From Symsagittifera roscoffensis (Eukaryota; Xenacoelomorpha; Acoela; Convolutidae), in assembly GCF_963678635.1 (NCBI RefSeq), contig NC_087063.1, forward strand, positions 40,316,759 through 40,380,758: a DNA stretch of 64,000 nucleotides. Reading direction: 5' to 3'. The translations under genes were made by a program, and so were the position numbers. This document shows, one piece after another, positions 53,145 to 62,615 of the stretch. The notes beneath the pieces were generated by a model. It saw only the letters and a list, made by a program, of their open reading frames with translations. It was not told where the DNA came from and ran no database searches. The stretch's first letter is position 1. Each line of letters starts with the position of its first letter.

Positions 53145-53867
53145 ATGTGGCCAGAGAACGTTTTATTTCGGACTCATGCAGATCTCGTATTCCAAATGGA
53201 ATCGGCTCTATTCAATAATAACATCAAATCTGAGGTTTTAGAGGACATCACTGACAAAGATGGAGACCAATTTGGGGACCAAACTACTGAATGCCCAATA
53301 AGCATCATCCCTGCAAGCCAAAACTCTACTTCTCGCGACCAGAGTGCTACACCTCAGGCAGAGGAATTTGGAAATAGCAAACTACAGGAGCTGCAAGTCA
53401 TGCCTAATCCAGCGGAAAAGGACCCAATAACAGACTTCCCGGTCAACGAAATAGTCGAATCTGCAGACGATTCCTCTACAACTCTCGATTCTTCCAACAA
53501 ATCTGGTAATGATCCTCCTACTATTCGACGCTCTAGTAGGAATGTTGGACCACTAAAATTTTACGGTCAAAGGTACTTTATAGATGTTGTAGATCTTCCT
53601 CAAGAAACCTGTGGCTCTGCAGATAACCCAATCGTACTAGAAATCAAAGACAACATCAATCATGGACCTATCGATACTACAACTCCGGCGGAATTACTGA
53701 TTATTGATTTGGATTCTCCATCTCCCGATCAAATGTCTACCTCTTCCACCGACGAATCGTTAAAAATGGCAGTTGAAAATTTTGGCGAGCACTCAGAGCT
53801 CGAGAATGAACTTTTCAATACCGAACTTGAAAACTTTTTGAACGATTACAGAAATTGTGAACTATAA
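53145..53867 (+). pseudogene. gypsy 2 C-terminal tail, 240 open codons
   Basis: The longest-surviving open stretch near the end of the element. Acidic and Ser/Thr-rich, it contains RRSSRNVGPLKFYGQRYFI, matching RPRRNVGPPQFYGSRRFI in the gypsy 1 tail (residues ~1798-1815). This shows that the tail is a shared, partly conserved part of the family and not random 3' sequence. Function unknown. Confidence 0.8.
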
Positions 53868-54359
53868 CTTAGTACCGTTTTCTATGATAAGTACCTTTCA
53901 TTCTCACTTCTTGTTGCTAAATCTCACCATGTCCTATTCTTAAGGTCTGTATACTCAGATTGCGTAACCTTACCTTAAACATACTAATCCTTCGGATTTG
54001 TTAAACAGTAATTTTCTTTTTCCTCAATTGTCTCCTCAAGATCCTTCAGATTGCAGTTATTTTTAATCCTTAGGGGCGTCATACCCCATCACCAGGTAAG
54101 TAATGCTGATAATTGTTTCTTAGACGTGCGGCTACATATTTGTTTTCTAACGTCATATCCGTCGGATACCGGATAATCCCATCCTTAATTACTTACGCAT
54201 TACCTAGTGCCATTTGTTAGTACGTAGTTTAGTAATTTAGTCGTTTTCACTCTTGTTCAATAAAAATTTGTTCTATATTCTGCAAAAAAGGGGGGAAGGA
54301 CTAAGTTAATTTGTATTTACCTATTTGGCGCTAATTAAAATTTTTCCTGCTTAGAGGAA
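53868..54359 (+). other. 3' untranslated region of gypsy 2
   Basis: Contains a purine run AAAAAAGGGGGGAAGGA near 54283-54300 and AGAGGAA immediately before the LTR (possible polypurine tract). A motif pair CCTTCGGATT / CCTTAGGGG recurs. No coding. Confidence 0.5.
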
Positions 54360-54578
54360 TGTTGTGATTCGTATTTTATCTTGCATCTATTGCAAACTTT
54401 AATTATCTTAATTAGATAACAGGTCACTCACATATGACGTTCACTTGCCATTCTCTCCGGCAGAGAGAATGATCTGCTCACTTTTTAAAATGTTTTAACT
54501 TTAGACTAATTCACTTTAATTCCTTTATTCTTTTTATTAGTTTTATCTTAGAATTAGCTACAACAAAGTAATATTTTA
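54360..54578 (+). repeat. 3' LTR of gypsy 2
   Basis: Begins TGTTGTGATTCG as gypsy 1's LTR does (TGTTGTGATTTG), and shares TTCCTTTATTCTTTTTATT and the AAAGTAATATTTTA-type end. The middle is different (includes CCGGCAGAGAGAATGATC). The right boundary is approximate. Confidence 0.6.
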
Positions 54579-54589
54579 TCAGTTTTGAA

Positions 54590-54935
54590 ATGGATTAGGC
54601 CAGGCCGTACACTCGCTTCGCAAAGTTTCCGCATCACTCACTTGATAAATGCTGAAATTCTTGCAAAATTTGCACGACGCGCGAAACAAAAATAAAGTTG
54701 AAAAAAAATCCATTTTAAAGTGATTTCCTACTTATTATAAAATCGATTATAATGGACTCGAAATGAATTATAATGCATTTTGTTTTGACGAGCAAAAATG
54801 GATTTAAATCCCTTTTTAGTCCAATTTTGTTGTCTGCACGTAACATGGGAATCGATTATATTTACAACATTATAGACCACGAAAATCCATGAAAATTGAT
54901 TTGTTTTCACTTTTCTTAAATACGGGCAGGGACTG
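54590..54935 (-). repeat. dispersed repeat Rep-B, inverted full-length copy 3
   Basis: The reverse complement of 38751-39095: GGCCGTACACTCGCTTCGCA, CACGACGCGCGAAAC and TTGTCTGCACGTAACATGGG, ending TTCTTAAATACGGGC. It starts only ~10 bp after the gypsy 2 LTR, so the gypsy may have inserted at its edge. Confidence 0.75.
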
Positions 54936-55328
54936 TTTTTTCGTAGGCCTATTGAACGGAGGCTCCGGGATTTTTTTATTAAGCAAACTTTGACGAATCA
55001 AGAACGACAAGCAAGTACCAAATGAGCGAGTACTAGTGACAGCACATTTGAATGACTGGACAGGAAATAAAACACAGATGATTTAATCGTCGTATAATTT
55101 TACCCGCAAACACCTTATTTTTTCGGGAAAAATAGCAGCATGAGCGCTTTGTGGCAAATGCAACACGCGGAACCCTCTCTTCACTAGCACAACAGAAATC
55201 CAACATGCAGAACGGCTCCAGAAAAAGATTTGAAGGTCTTTTGATTGGTATCGAGTCGAGTCAACATGCAGAGGCCCATTTTAATGGGTATTGAGTGTGT
55301 TGACGCAAATCGAGGTCTCTTCAGAAAG
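54936..55328. other. no gene recognised
   Basis: Repeated word CAACATGCAGA (55200, 55262) only. No coding. Confidence 0.4.
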
Positions 55329-55570
55329 GATCCCCGAGTGTTGGACGACTACCGCGTGTGATAGCCCTGTGAGTTAGGGCGACTACCTACTTGTTGGCAC
55401 GAATACCTTGTGTGCTTGGTCGACGACCCAGTGCGTCAGAGCGGCTGCCCAGTATGTTGGGGCGTCAACTCTGAGTATTGGGATGACTAACTTGTGCGTT
55501 GGGGCAACTGCCTGGTGTGTTGGGACGGCTACCCAGTGTGAGAGGGCGCTTAACCAAAGTGAGGGCGGGT
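55329..55570. repeat. ~24-bp minisatellite
   Basis: About nine diverged copies of a unit like GTTGGGACGGCTACCCAGTG (plus TG-rich spacer). Because the period is 24 bp, the + frame at 55408-55593 translates as an 8-residue repeat (CVGTATQC-like). More GC-rich than its surroundings. Confidence 0.8.
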
Positions 55571-55789
55571 CAGAGAGCGCTTACAATTCCTGAGTATAAC
55601 ATAGAAAAACTGAAGAAATACCCAAAACCCCTTTTTGTGATCTGACTTAGAAGTTTTTAAGTTTTTCTAATTTACCTCCTGTGCTAAAAATTATGAGCCA
55701 AACTCCGATGAATGGTAATTACAGCAAAACAAATAATTATTATGGCAACTACTTATAACTTGTTTTTTGGAAGTTATAGACCAAAATCC

Positions 55790-56210
55790 CGGATTGACGT
55801 CCATAGAAGAAAAATGCTTATCATACAGTTTCATATATGAAAACTATGGCAAAAATGTTTATCATAAAAAACCCATACAAATTTTCAAAAGTGTTTTAAA
55901 TATTTTTTATGAACTATTTTGGTCTATTTGCCTCTTTTGAAGCTTTCTGGTTATCAAAAAAGTGTTTTAAAACTGAAATTTTCAATAATCACTAAAAAAC
56001 GTAAATGGGTAACTTTAAATAGATTTAAATAATTTTATCTAAGATGGAGGATATTTTGACAATCAGAAACATAAATTTAATTTCGGTCGGAAAAATGATT
56101 ATCATATAGTTTTCATATATGAAAAATGTATGATATCCATTTTTTTCAAAAAACAAAAAACATAATTTGAGGTGAAAAATGTTTATTCTCTTTTTTGGTT
56201 GCAAACTTGT
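55790..56210 (+). repeat. dispersed repeat Rep-D, copy 2
   Basis: GATTGACGTCCATAGAAGAA, ATGCTTATCATACAGTTTC, AGTGTTTTAAA, TGCCTCTTTTGAAGC and TTTTTTGGTTGCAAACTTG match 40147-40520 in order. The following 335-bp repeat starts inside its right part. Confidence 0.7.
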
Positions 56211-56545
56211 TTTTATGATCAAATATAAATTCTACGAAAAAAGGTCTAAATTTATCAGTTATACTGAAAACCAGTTGTAAAAATTAGTTTAAATGCCGGT
56301 AACCTCAGGTATATGCCGAGTGTTTAGAGGGAATTTGACTTGTTTTGTAAGGCAGCCCCTAAATAAACCCAAAAACTTTAGTGAAGATTATAAATCCAAA
56401 AAGACCGTTTCCTTGGGAAAAAACAATTAACTTTTTTTATTGTCGGTGCAAGCCTGTTTCATTCCGCGCTAGAAAGTTGACCGCGTTACGCCTATTTTTA
56501 AGAAGATTTTTGTAGCCATACCCGAGTTAAATTCTAATCCAAGGG
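56211..56545. repeat. 335-bp direct repeat, copy 1
   Basis: From TTTTATGATCAAATATAAAT to TCTAATCCAAGGG. No difference from 56561-56895 is visible. Both contain AATGCCGGTAACCTCAGG and TTCATTCCGCGCTAGAAAG. No coding is recognised. Confidence 0.9.
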
Positions 56546-56560
56546 AGTTAAATTTGATCA

Positions 56561-56895
56561 TTTTATGATCAAATATAAATTCTACGAAAAAAGGTCTAAA
56601 TTTATCAGTTATACTGAAAACCAGTTGTAAAAATTAGTTTAAATGCCGGTAACCTCAGGTATATGCCGAGTGTTTAGAGGGAATTTGACTTGTTTTGTAA
56701 GGCAGCCCCTAAATAAACCCAAAAACTTTAGTGAAGATTATAAATCCAAAAAGACCGTTTCCTTGGGAAAAAACAATTAACTTTTTTTATTGTCGGTGCA
56801 AGCCTGTTTCATTCCGCGCTAGAAAGTTGACCGCGTTACGCCTATTTTTAAGAAGATTTTTGTAGCCATACCCGAGTTAAATTCTAATCCAAGGG
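56561..56895. repeat. 335-bp direct repeat, copy 2
   Basis: A second copy, offset 350 bp, separated from the first by 15 bp (AGTTAAATTTGATCA). A small inverted repeat, TTTGATCAT / ATGATCAAA, sits at the junction. It is followed at once by sequence leading into the second BEL/Pao fragment. Confidence 0.9.
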
Positions 56896-57317
56896 CCGTT
56901 AGCCCCAGTAAGACTGTACAACACTACTTCGAGCCACTTTTTTACCATTACTCGGAAACTTTGATTGGACATGACTAGCTGAGTTAATAAGCAACGCAGC
57001 ATTACATTTCCGTCAACATCAGTTTGCAATCTCCGCGGATATCGAGGGTATGTTTCGGCAGGTTGTTGATGTTCCTCCTGGGGATTAACATTCGTTGCGC
57101 TTTTATGACTCAAAGATGCAGCGGATGTGGAATTTTTCTATTGTATCCGGCGTTTTTTGGTGCCCGCACTTTAAAAAACAGCCAAGGATGATGTACAAAA
57201 AATTTCTGAAGCATTTAAAGCAGTACTTACTACGTTCTACAAGAGTGAGTACTTCGATTTATTCGAAAATTGCAATGATGTACTGAGAATAAACAAGAGT
57301 CTGGCAAATCTCCTTGA
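56896..57317. other. unassigned sequence preceding BEL/Pao copy 2
   Basis: A 78-codon minus-strand frame (56877-57113) has no recognised domain. Composition is more balanced than the surroundings, as in transposon-derived DNA. Confidence 0.35.
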
Positions 57318-57660
57318 ATGGGGGAATTACGACACAACAAGTATGTTACTTTTGATCCTACAAATGAAGAAAACTTAAGCACTTCAGTTGCTGTAACTGC
57401 AAATTTAAAAGCGAGTGGTAAAGATCATTTGAATGTTCATGTATTAGCAGAGGAGCTAAACGAGAGCTCGAAACATCTGGTTTGCGGCAAACTGTTCTCA
57501 GTGTTTTTGTCGGTCTTCGACCCTCTTGATTTGGTTGCTCACTACACGGCTACACGGTAGGGGCCTGCCCGCTTCTTAAGGACAATTGGTGAAAACATGG
57601 GTAGCAGTGGAATGATTCCGCTAAAGTTTCTGCGGAAATAATTCAAGGAGTGGCACTAAA
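57318..57660 (+). pseudogene. BEL/Pao RT end fragment
   Basis: Frame 57318-57560 has CGKLFSVFLSVFDPLDLVAH, the BEL/Pao 'SVxASxFDPLGLxAP' block that links RT to RNase H. EWH-type sequence follows after the stop, near 57650. Confidence 0.75.
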
Positions 57661-57923
57661 GTCTGTTTGTTTCTCAGCGCTACTTTAGTAACCAATTGAT
57701 CAGTAAACGCTCCAGAGGCTTGATAGTTTGCAAGATTTGCGCGGTTGGTTTCCTTCGTGCCCGGTTTATTGAGGTTCAAAAAATTGAAGTCACTTTGTGT
57801 TTGATAAAGCAAGGGTAGCAGCAATGTTTCGTTTATTCTGAAGATGGATTTGCAGGCAGCTTTGCTGGCATATCGACTCAAAAACGGTTCACTACGGGCT
57901 TTAAAGTCAAGATAATTCGCACT

Positions 57924-58166
57924 TTGCTGTGGACTGATAGAAAAATGGTGTTAATAGATCTCCACTACTGCGATAAGTTGTCCATTGTTATCGTAAACTG
58001 CGTTTATGCAGAAAAAAAACTCACCAGTATGGTTCCATATGAACAGAAGAGATTATCCCGCGAATATTGGTACATGCAAAAAATTGGCAAAATGCCGGAA
58101 AAAAGCAGTTGGATCAGGATTACCAACTTCCTGTTGGCAGTGGGTGGCATTTCAAGCCGAATCTGA
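57924..58166 (+). pseudogene. BEL/Pao RNase H-like fragment
   Basis: Starts LWTDRKMVLIDL, equivalent to the LWTDSxVVLxWL block of BEL/Pao RNase H with its conserved Asp. It continues for ~70 codons with little further similarity. Confidence 0.6.
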
Positions 58167-58528
58167 TGTCTTAATACTACCTCATAGAAGTTTGTAGATG
58201 ACACCATCAATAATTCGGCACTCGCTTACGCGAACAATGCGAAGCTTTCAGAACCCATTTTGGCAAATGTATATTAGTATTTCAAAAATCTAGCGGTTTG
58301 CTTGTTTTATTCTGATGTTATTTCTGAAAGAAAAGCAGTTTCGAGGGCATATTAATCAAGATACCGATATGGTCAATTTAGCTTCTACGATTGATAAACT
58401 CATACTTTTGGCTCAATCCGAATCGTTTCCGGTTGAGTTCAGACAACTTCAATGAGGCATACGCCTAAAAAAACTCTTGTTCCTTTGCAGTCTACTCACC
58501 TGCTATTGGCCTTGGTGGCATTATTCGT

Positions 58529-58738
58529 TTGAAAAGTCGGATCCAGAGCTTAGTCAAAAAAAGTTTCGAAACTGACCATCCCATCGTCTTAGGTTCTTGT
58601 CACTTGGGAATGAACAGTATTCCAATGCATGGGCACTTTGCCTATAACCATCACTTCTTAGGTAATTTGCGGTTCACAGTGCAAATGGGGTTTGTAGTAT
58701 TTGCTATGAAAGCGATCCTTCCTGCAACTGAAAGATGA
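58529..58738 (+). pseudogene. BEL/Pao integrase zinc-region fragment
   Basis: Contains FETDHPIVLGSCHLGMNS and HGHFAYNHHFLGNLR, equivalent to the HPIxLxxxHxxxxLxxxHxHxxxxHxG region. Zinc ligands are partly lost. Confidence 0.65.
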
Positions 58739-58862
58739 TGTTTCAAACAGAAAACAAGGCAAGCATGTTACATCCGGTTACAACCAACGACCATTCCATA
58801 ATTATGGGATTGGTTCTTTTGGTCCATTTTGCGAGGCTGTTTGCCGCAGCAGAGAGAGGAAA

Positions 58863-59210
58863 TTGTCTTTTTTGTTCACCTGCATGGTTAAATGTGAGGT
58901 ACACATCGAAGATGTTCCGTTAATGGAAACCGGCTTTTGCGTCAAGGAGATTGAAAAATTTATAGCCCGCAATAGTACGCCAAGGGTTGTATGGTCAGAC
59001 AACGGAATCATTCCGATTTTGCGTAGACTTGCTCCCTCCTTGCAACTGCATAAGGGTATTAATCGGAAATCCTGCAGGCACGGCGCAATATGGTGGGTCT
59101 TGGTTAGTGCGCAGTTGTTATCGTTTGTTCTACGCAATCTAGCCTGTTGCGGTTCGGCCAAATTGGAAGAGTTAACGTCTAACCATTTCCTCCTAATTAA
59201 TGCACTCTGA
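58863..59210 (+). pseudogene. BEL/Pao integrase core fragment
   Basis: FTCMVKCEVHIEDVPLMETG, then IEKFIARNSTPRVVWSDNG with the second catalytic Asp. After the Asn the normal GTNF sequence is interrupted by a deletion. The frame continues without the catalytic Glu region. Confidence 0.8.
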
Positions 59211-59355
59211 TTTTTTTCCGTCGTTAACATTTGATGAAAACTTTGACCACCAATATCGCTATGTAAGAACACAAGCCTAAGCAAACGTTTTTTGGCAGCG
59301 TTGGCTGAAGGAGTGTGTCCCTTCCCTGAACAAGCGCTCGAAGCGGTGAGCCAAT

Positions 59356-59586
59356 TTGAACCGTGATTTACTGATCGGGGATTTCGTATGGATAATTGAA
59401 CCCAGCAGCTCTCGTGGGCACTACTCTTCAGGTGGAGTAATTGCGTTGCACTACGGCAAAGATAACATCCCTCACTCCGCAACTGTTAAGACCGTACCGG
59501 GCCCACTATTTCGGCCTCTAGTTAGAATCTCTGCTTTTTTCGCTTCATCGGGATGTGAGGAAGTTGCTGAGCAAACAGAAAAATAG
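59356..59586 (+). pseudogene. BEL/Pao integrase C-terminal fragment
   Basis: LLIGDFVWIIEPSSSRGHY, ALHYGKDNIPHSATVKT and LFRPLVRIS correspond to the integrase tail that is also present at 30172-30414 in copy 1. Confidence 0.8.
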
Positions 59587-59641
59587 AATAAGAACGTAAC
59601 TGCAGATTGAGTTTGGCAAATTAAAACAGTAAAACAAGAAA

Positions 59642-59745
59642 AGTTGGCCAAGCGGTCTGAGTCGACAGCAGGGCCAATGGATCTGTAATTTGAAAACGTA
59701 AAGTTTTGTCAAATTCAACTGATAATCGGGTTCTAACCGACAAAA
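59642..59745 (+). pseudogene. possible tRNA-like fragment
   Basis: A-box-like TTGGCCAAGCGGTCTGAGT and, ~75 bp on, a B-box-like GGGTTCTAACC. The spacing would fit a tRNA with a long variable arm or a SINE head, but the stems do not pair convincingly. Confidence 0.25.
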
Positions 59746-59875
59746 AAAACATGTACACTTTTGCTTAGCTATTAAACTACAAACTACACAGTTTTCAAGA
59801 GTTGTCAATTTTGTTGCTCTGCTGATCCTATCGCTATTGAAGTGTGCCGGATCTCGTCAGAGGGGTTTGAATGAA

Positions 59876-60235
59876 AGTGTTGGGTTCGTCCCATTGTAAT
59901 CGGAATAACCGTAAGAAGAATATTTTAGGAGAACTTACTTCGAGAAGCATACTCCGAGTTTTTTCGAATCGTTTTAATTATGTTCTGGGCATCCCGGGCT
60001 GAACTGTTTGACTCAGGATTCGACCGACAGGGTAGAACGATGTCCGGTTTTCGTCGACGAAAACCGGACATCGTTCTACCCTGTCGGTCGAATCCTGAGT
60101 CAAACAGTTCAGCCCGGGATGCCCAGAACATAATTAAAACGATTCGAAAAAACTCGGAGTATGCTTCTCGAAGTAAGTTCTCCTAAAATATTCTTCTTAC
60201 GATTATTCCGATTACAATGGGACGAACCCAACACT
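59876..60235. repeat. 360-bp near-perfect palindrome
   Basis: Two 180-bp arms around 60055/60056 (centre TCGTCGACGA), with one mismatch seen (ACCGT against the inverse of CGATTA near 59910/60200) and no spacer. Identical 68-codon frames appear on both strands (59925-60131 and 59980-60186), purely because of the symmetry. Sequence inside the arms (GGCTGAAC, GATTCGACCGACAGGG, CGATGTCCGG) recurs, diverged, at both ends of the foldback element at 60655-62615. Confidence 0.95.
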
Positions 60236-60300
60236 ACAGTCTTTGTTCGACTGTCTTCATTTGCGATCGCAAATGAAGACAGTCGAACGAAGACTGTAGT
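60233..60300. repeat. 68-bp palindrome abutting the 360-bp palindrome
   Basis: Arms of 34 bp around 60266/60267 (TTGCGATCGCAA at the centre) with one mismatch. It shares the last three bases of the larger palindrome, so the two cruciform-capable structures overlap by 3 bp. Confidence 0.9.
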
Positions 60301-60530
60301 TGAACAAAGTCGAATCATAGGTCAAACAGGGTCGAATCATGGATCGAACAAAGTCTAACCATAGGCCGAACAGGGTTGAATCATGAGTCGAACAGGATCG
60401 AATCATGGGACGAGCAGGGTCGAATCATGGTCAAAACTTGTCGAATCAAGGTTCGAACGGGGTCGAATCATGGGTCGAACCGGGTCAAATCAGGGGTCAA
60501 ACGGGGTCGAATCATGGTCGAACGATAAGC
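60299..60530. repeat. ~22-bp minisatellite of GTCGAATCATGG / GTCGAACAGG words
   Basis: About ten diverged head-to-tail units built from GTCGAATCATGGGTCGAAC. Continuous with the palindrome's right edge. No coding. Confidence 0.85.
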
Positions 60531-60654
60531 AGGCTTAGAGAAAAATTTAATTAATAGCAATTTTTGGTCGTGCTAAAACAAACACTTGAACTCGGGCTAT
60601 ACGAATCTTCTTTCTTCAAGTTTGTTGCTCTTTCTCATATATTTTCCTGCTGCC
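60531..60654. other. spacer without recognised feature
   Basis: AT-rich spacer between the minisatellite and the foldback element. Confidence 0.4.
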
Positions 60655-60813
60655 CAGGCTGAGCTTTTAGACAATTGAATCGACAGAAACGGTCAATTGA
60701 TGTCCGAGTTTCGTCGGAAATAACCTGGGTCGAGGTGCTCGACTAATGTTTCGACTTTGAAAATCAAACAAGTGCAGTTTTGCGACTGAAATTCTAGCAG
60801 TCTTTCTAGACCT

Positions 60814-60923
60814 ATGTTTTGACTTTCTCGACCAAAATCGGGTATGTTTCGACTTTGAAAGCAATTTTAAGTCAAGCTCAAAGTCAAAATATACCCAATT
60901 TTGGTCGAGAAAGTCAAAACATA
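60814..60923. repeat. small inverted repeat inside the foldback element
   Basis: TATGTTTTGACTTTCTCGAC (60814-60833) and its continuation to 60857 pair with the inverse at 60880-60923, with about 22 bp between. It is built from the same GTCGAGAAAGTC unit as the right arm. Confidence 0.85.
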
Positions 60924-60944
60924 CCCGCATCCAAGTTTAGGCGT

Positions 60945-61845
60945 AAATAATTGATTATAACGGATTATTATGATGATTTTTTGACAATTACAATCGATTA
61001 TAATTACCAAAATTAAGTCTTTAAGGGATTTATAATTGATTATAATCGTGATATTTTCCAAGATATTATAATCTCTTATAATCGATTACAATTGATTATA
61101 ATTGATTATAGTTCTTACTAAAAACCCTTACACTCGATTATAATCGATTATAATCTCTTATTTTGCCGAATTTTTTTTAAATTCGAATTATATCTTATGG
61201 GTCATTATTTTTGTGTCAATAAGAAAATCTCTTGAACAATTTGGTTCATCTGAACACAAAGTTTTACCACGAAACAAAAGTTTCACAGAGATCCTTTCAT
61301 ATGACTGAAAAGGTTCTCGTGGTAGATGAAAAATAAAATTTTCCGAATCAATCATGAAACTAAATCAATTTGCTGATGTTTTGGTGTTTAAAAAAGCTTA
61401 AAATAGGCATCACAAAACAATTCTAATGGGGAAGAAATGAAAAAAAAAAACTTATAAATTTGAATTAATTGGAAAATTTTTCATAGGAACCAACCTCCAC
61501 AAAAAGCATAAAATATAAGCAATTTAAATGATGCAACTTCGAAGACAAAAATGGACAAAAAAGGATTATAATCAATTATAATTGATTATAATGGACTTTT
61601 GAGCAAAACTAATGAAATAGAAATTTGAGTAAAAATAAAGGATTATAATCAATTATAATCGATTATAATTGTATCGAAAAATAGACGAATAAATCACCGA
61701 TTAGAATCGATTATAATGGATTATAATTAATTATAATATGATTTTAAAAAGAGAGATTATAATCGATTATAAATTAATTGATTAAAATCGATTGCTTCTC
61801 AGTTTTAGTGAGACTGGTACTGAAATCGTAATATAATCGATTATT
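60945..61845. repeat. array of TTATAATCGATTATAA palindromic words
   Basis: At least fifteen exact or near matches to the self-complementary 16-mer TTATAATCGATTATAA or its variants (CAATTATAATTG, GGATTATAATCC types), in clusters at 60947-61160 and 61560-61840. The middle (61170-61555) is AT-rich without the word. Single copies occur elsewhere (900-1005, 39690-39830, 48530-48620, 54745-54870). Confidence 0.85.
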
Positions 61846-62615
61846 AACGCTTGAAACTGGATTCGGGTAAGTCTAGAAAGTCGAAACATAGGTCAAGAAA
61901 TTCAAAAAATACCCAATTAGAAAAACAACAAGGTCGAACAAACAAGTTTTTAAAAATGTTGATCGAGAAACTCGAGAAAGCCGGAATGTATGGAATTTTG
62001 GTCAAGAAAGTGGAAACATATATATTGCGGGGTTGAACAAACAAATTTTTTTTAAAAATGTCGGTCGAGAAAGTCGAAACTTATTGATTTTTGTTCGAGA
62101 AATATGAAACACATCTGAGCTGGGTCGAACAAAGTCAATCGCTTTTTGTGTTGGGTCGAGAAAATCGAAACATAACAAAGTTTGGCCGAGAAAGTCAAGT
62201 CATACCGAAAATCGATCCAAAAAGTCGAGACATACCGAAGTTTGGTCGAGACAAATTGAAATATGCCAATTTTTGGTCCAGAAAGTCGAAACATAAATTG
62301 AGCACCTCAACCTGGGAATGGCGGTTCAATTAATTCCCGGTAAAATCGAACAATGTCCGATAAAGCCGAACAAAGTAAAAAAATGCCCGGTATAGTCGAA
62401 CAAAGCCGGAAAATGTCCGGTTAAATCGAGAAAAATCGAAAATGGACATTGTTTGACTCAAAAAGTCGAAAACGGACATCGTTCGACTGAAAAAGTCGAA
62501 AACGGACATTGTTCGACTGAAAAGTCGAAAACGGACATCCTTTGAATCAAAAAGTCGAAAATGGACATCGTTCGACCGTTTCGGTCGAATCATGAGTCGG
62601 GAGCACTTCAGCCTG

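Larger units (their letters stand above)
48842..54578 (+). mobile_element. decayed Ty3/gypsy element related to gypsy 1 (gypsy 2)
   Basis: Collinear with gypsy 1 from the zinc-knuckle region of Gag to the C-terminal tail and 3' LTR, but in the + orientation and broken by at least eight frameshifts or stops. The start is lost in the assembly gap. Protein fragments are clearly the same family as gypsy 1, but the 3' LTR is only distantly alike, so it belongs to a sister subfamily and is not a recent copy of gypsy 1. It cannot code for a functional element. Confidence 0.88.
57318..59586 (+). mobile_element. decayed BEL/Pao pol, copy 2
   Basis: Collinear pieces on the + strand: end of RT (57318-57660), RNase H-like (57924-58166), integrase zinc region (58529-58738), integrase core (58863-59210) and integrase C-terminus (59356-59586). 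Many stops. Gag and the front of RT are absent. It is in the opposite orientation to, and independent of, BEL copy 1. Confidence 0.8.
60655..62615. mobile_element. foldback-like element with repetitive inverted arms
   Basis: The outer ends are inverted copies. CAGGCTGA, GAATCGACAGAAACGGTC and GATGTCCGAGTTTCG (60655-60717) pair with the inverse of 62540-62615 (CGTTCGACCGTTTCGGTCG, CATGAGTCGGGAGCACTTC, CAGCCTG). Further in, GGTCGAGGTGCTCGAC then TTTCGACTTT (60730-60765) pairs with the inverse of 62275-62320. The right arm is expanded by short tandem repeats (30-bp units at 62431-62578 and ~38-bp TCGAGAAAGTCGAAACATA units at 61860-62295). The core is an array of ATTATAATCGATTATAAT. No transposase frame was found. 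Long arms made of short tandem repeats resemble Drosophila FB elements (family knowledge). The boundaries are inferred. Confidence 0.6.

Noticed and set aside
56211-56895. 335-bp direct repeats considered as LTRs
   Set aside because: Only 15 bp separates them, they lack TG...CA ends, PBS and PPT, and the left one begins inside another repeat family.
59925-60186. Two identical 68-codon frames on opposite strands
   Set aside because: They are produced by the perfect symmetry of the palindrome and do not indicate genes.
60299-60530. Regular short repeats considered as a CRISPR-like array
   Set aside because: Units are contiguous and diverged with no unique spacers, and the genome is eukaryotic. 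It is a minisatellite.
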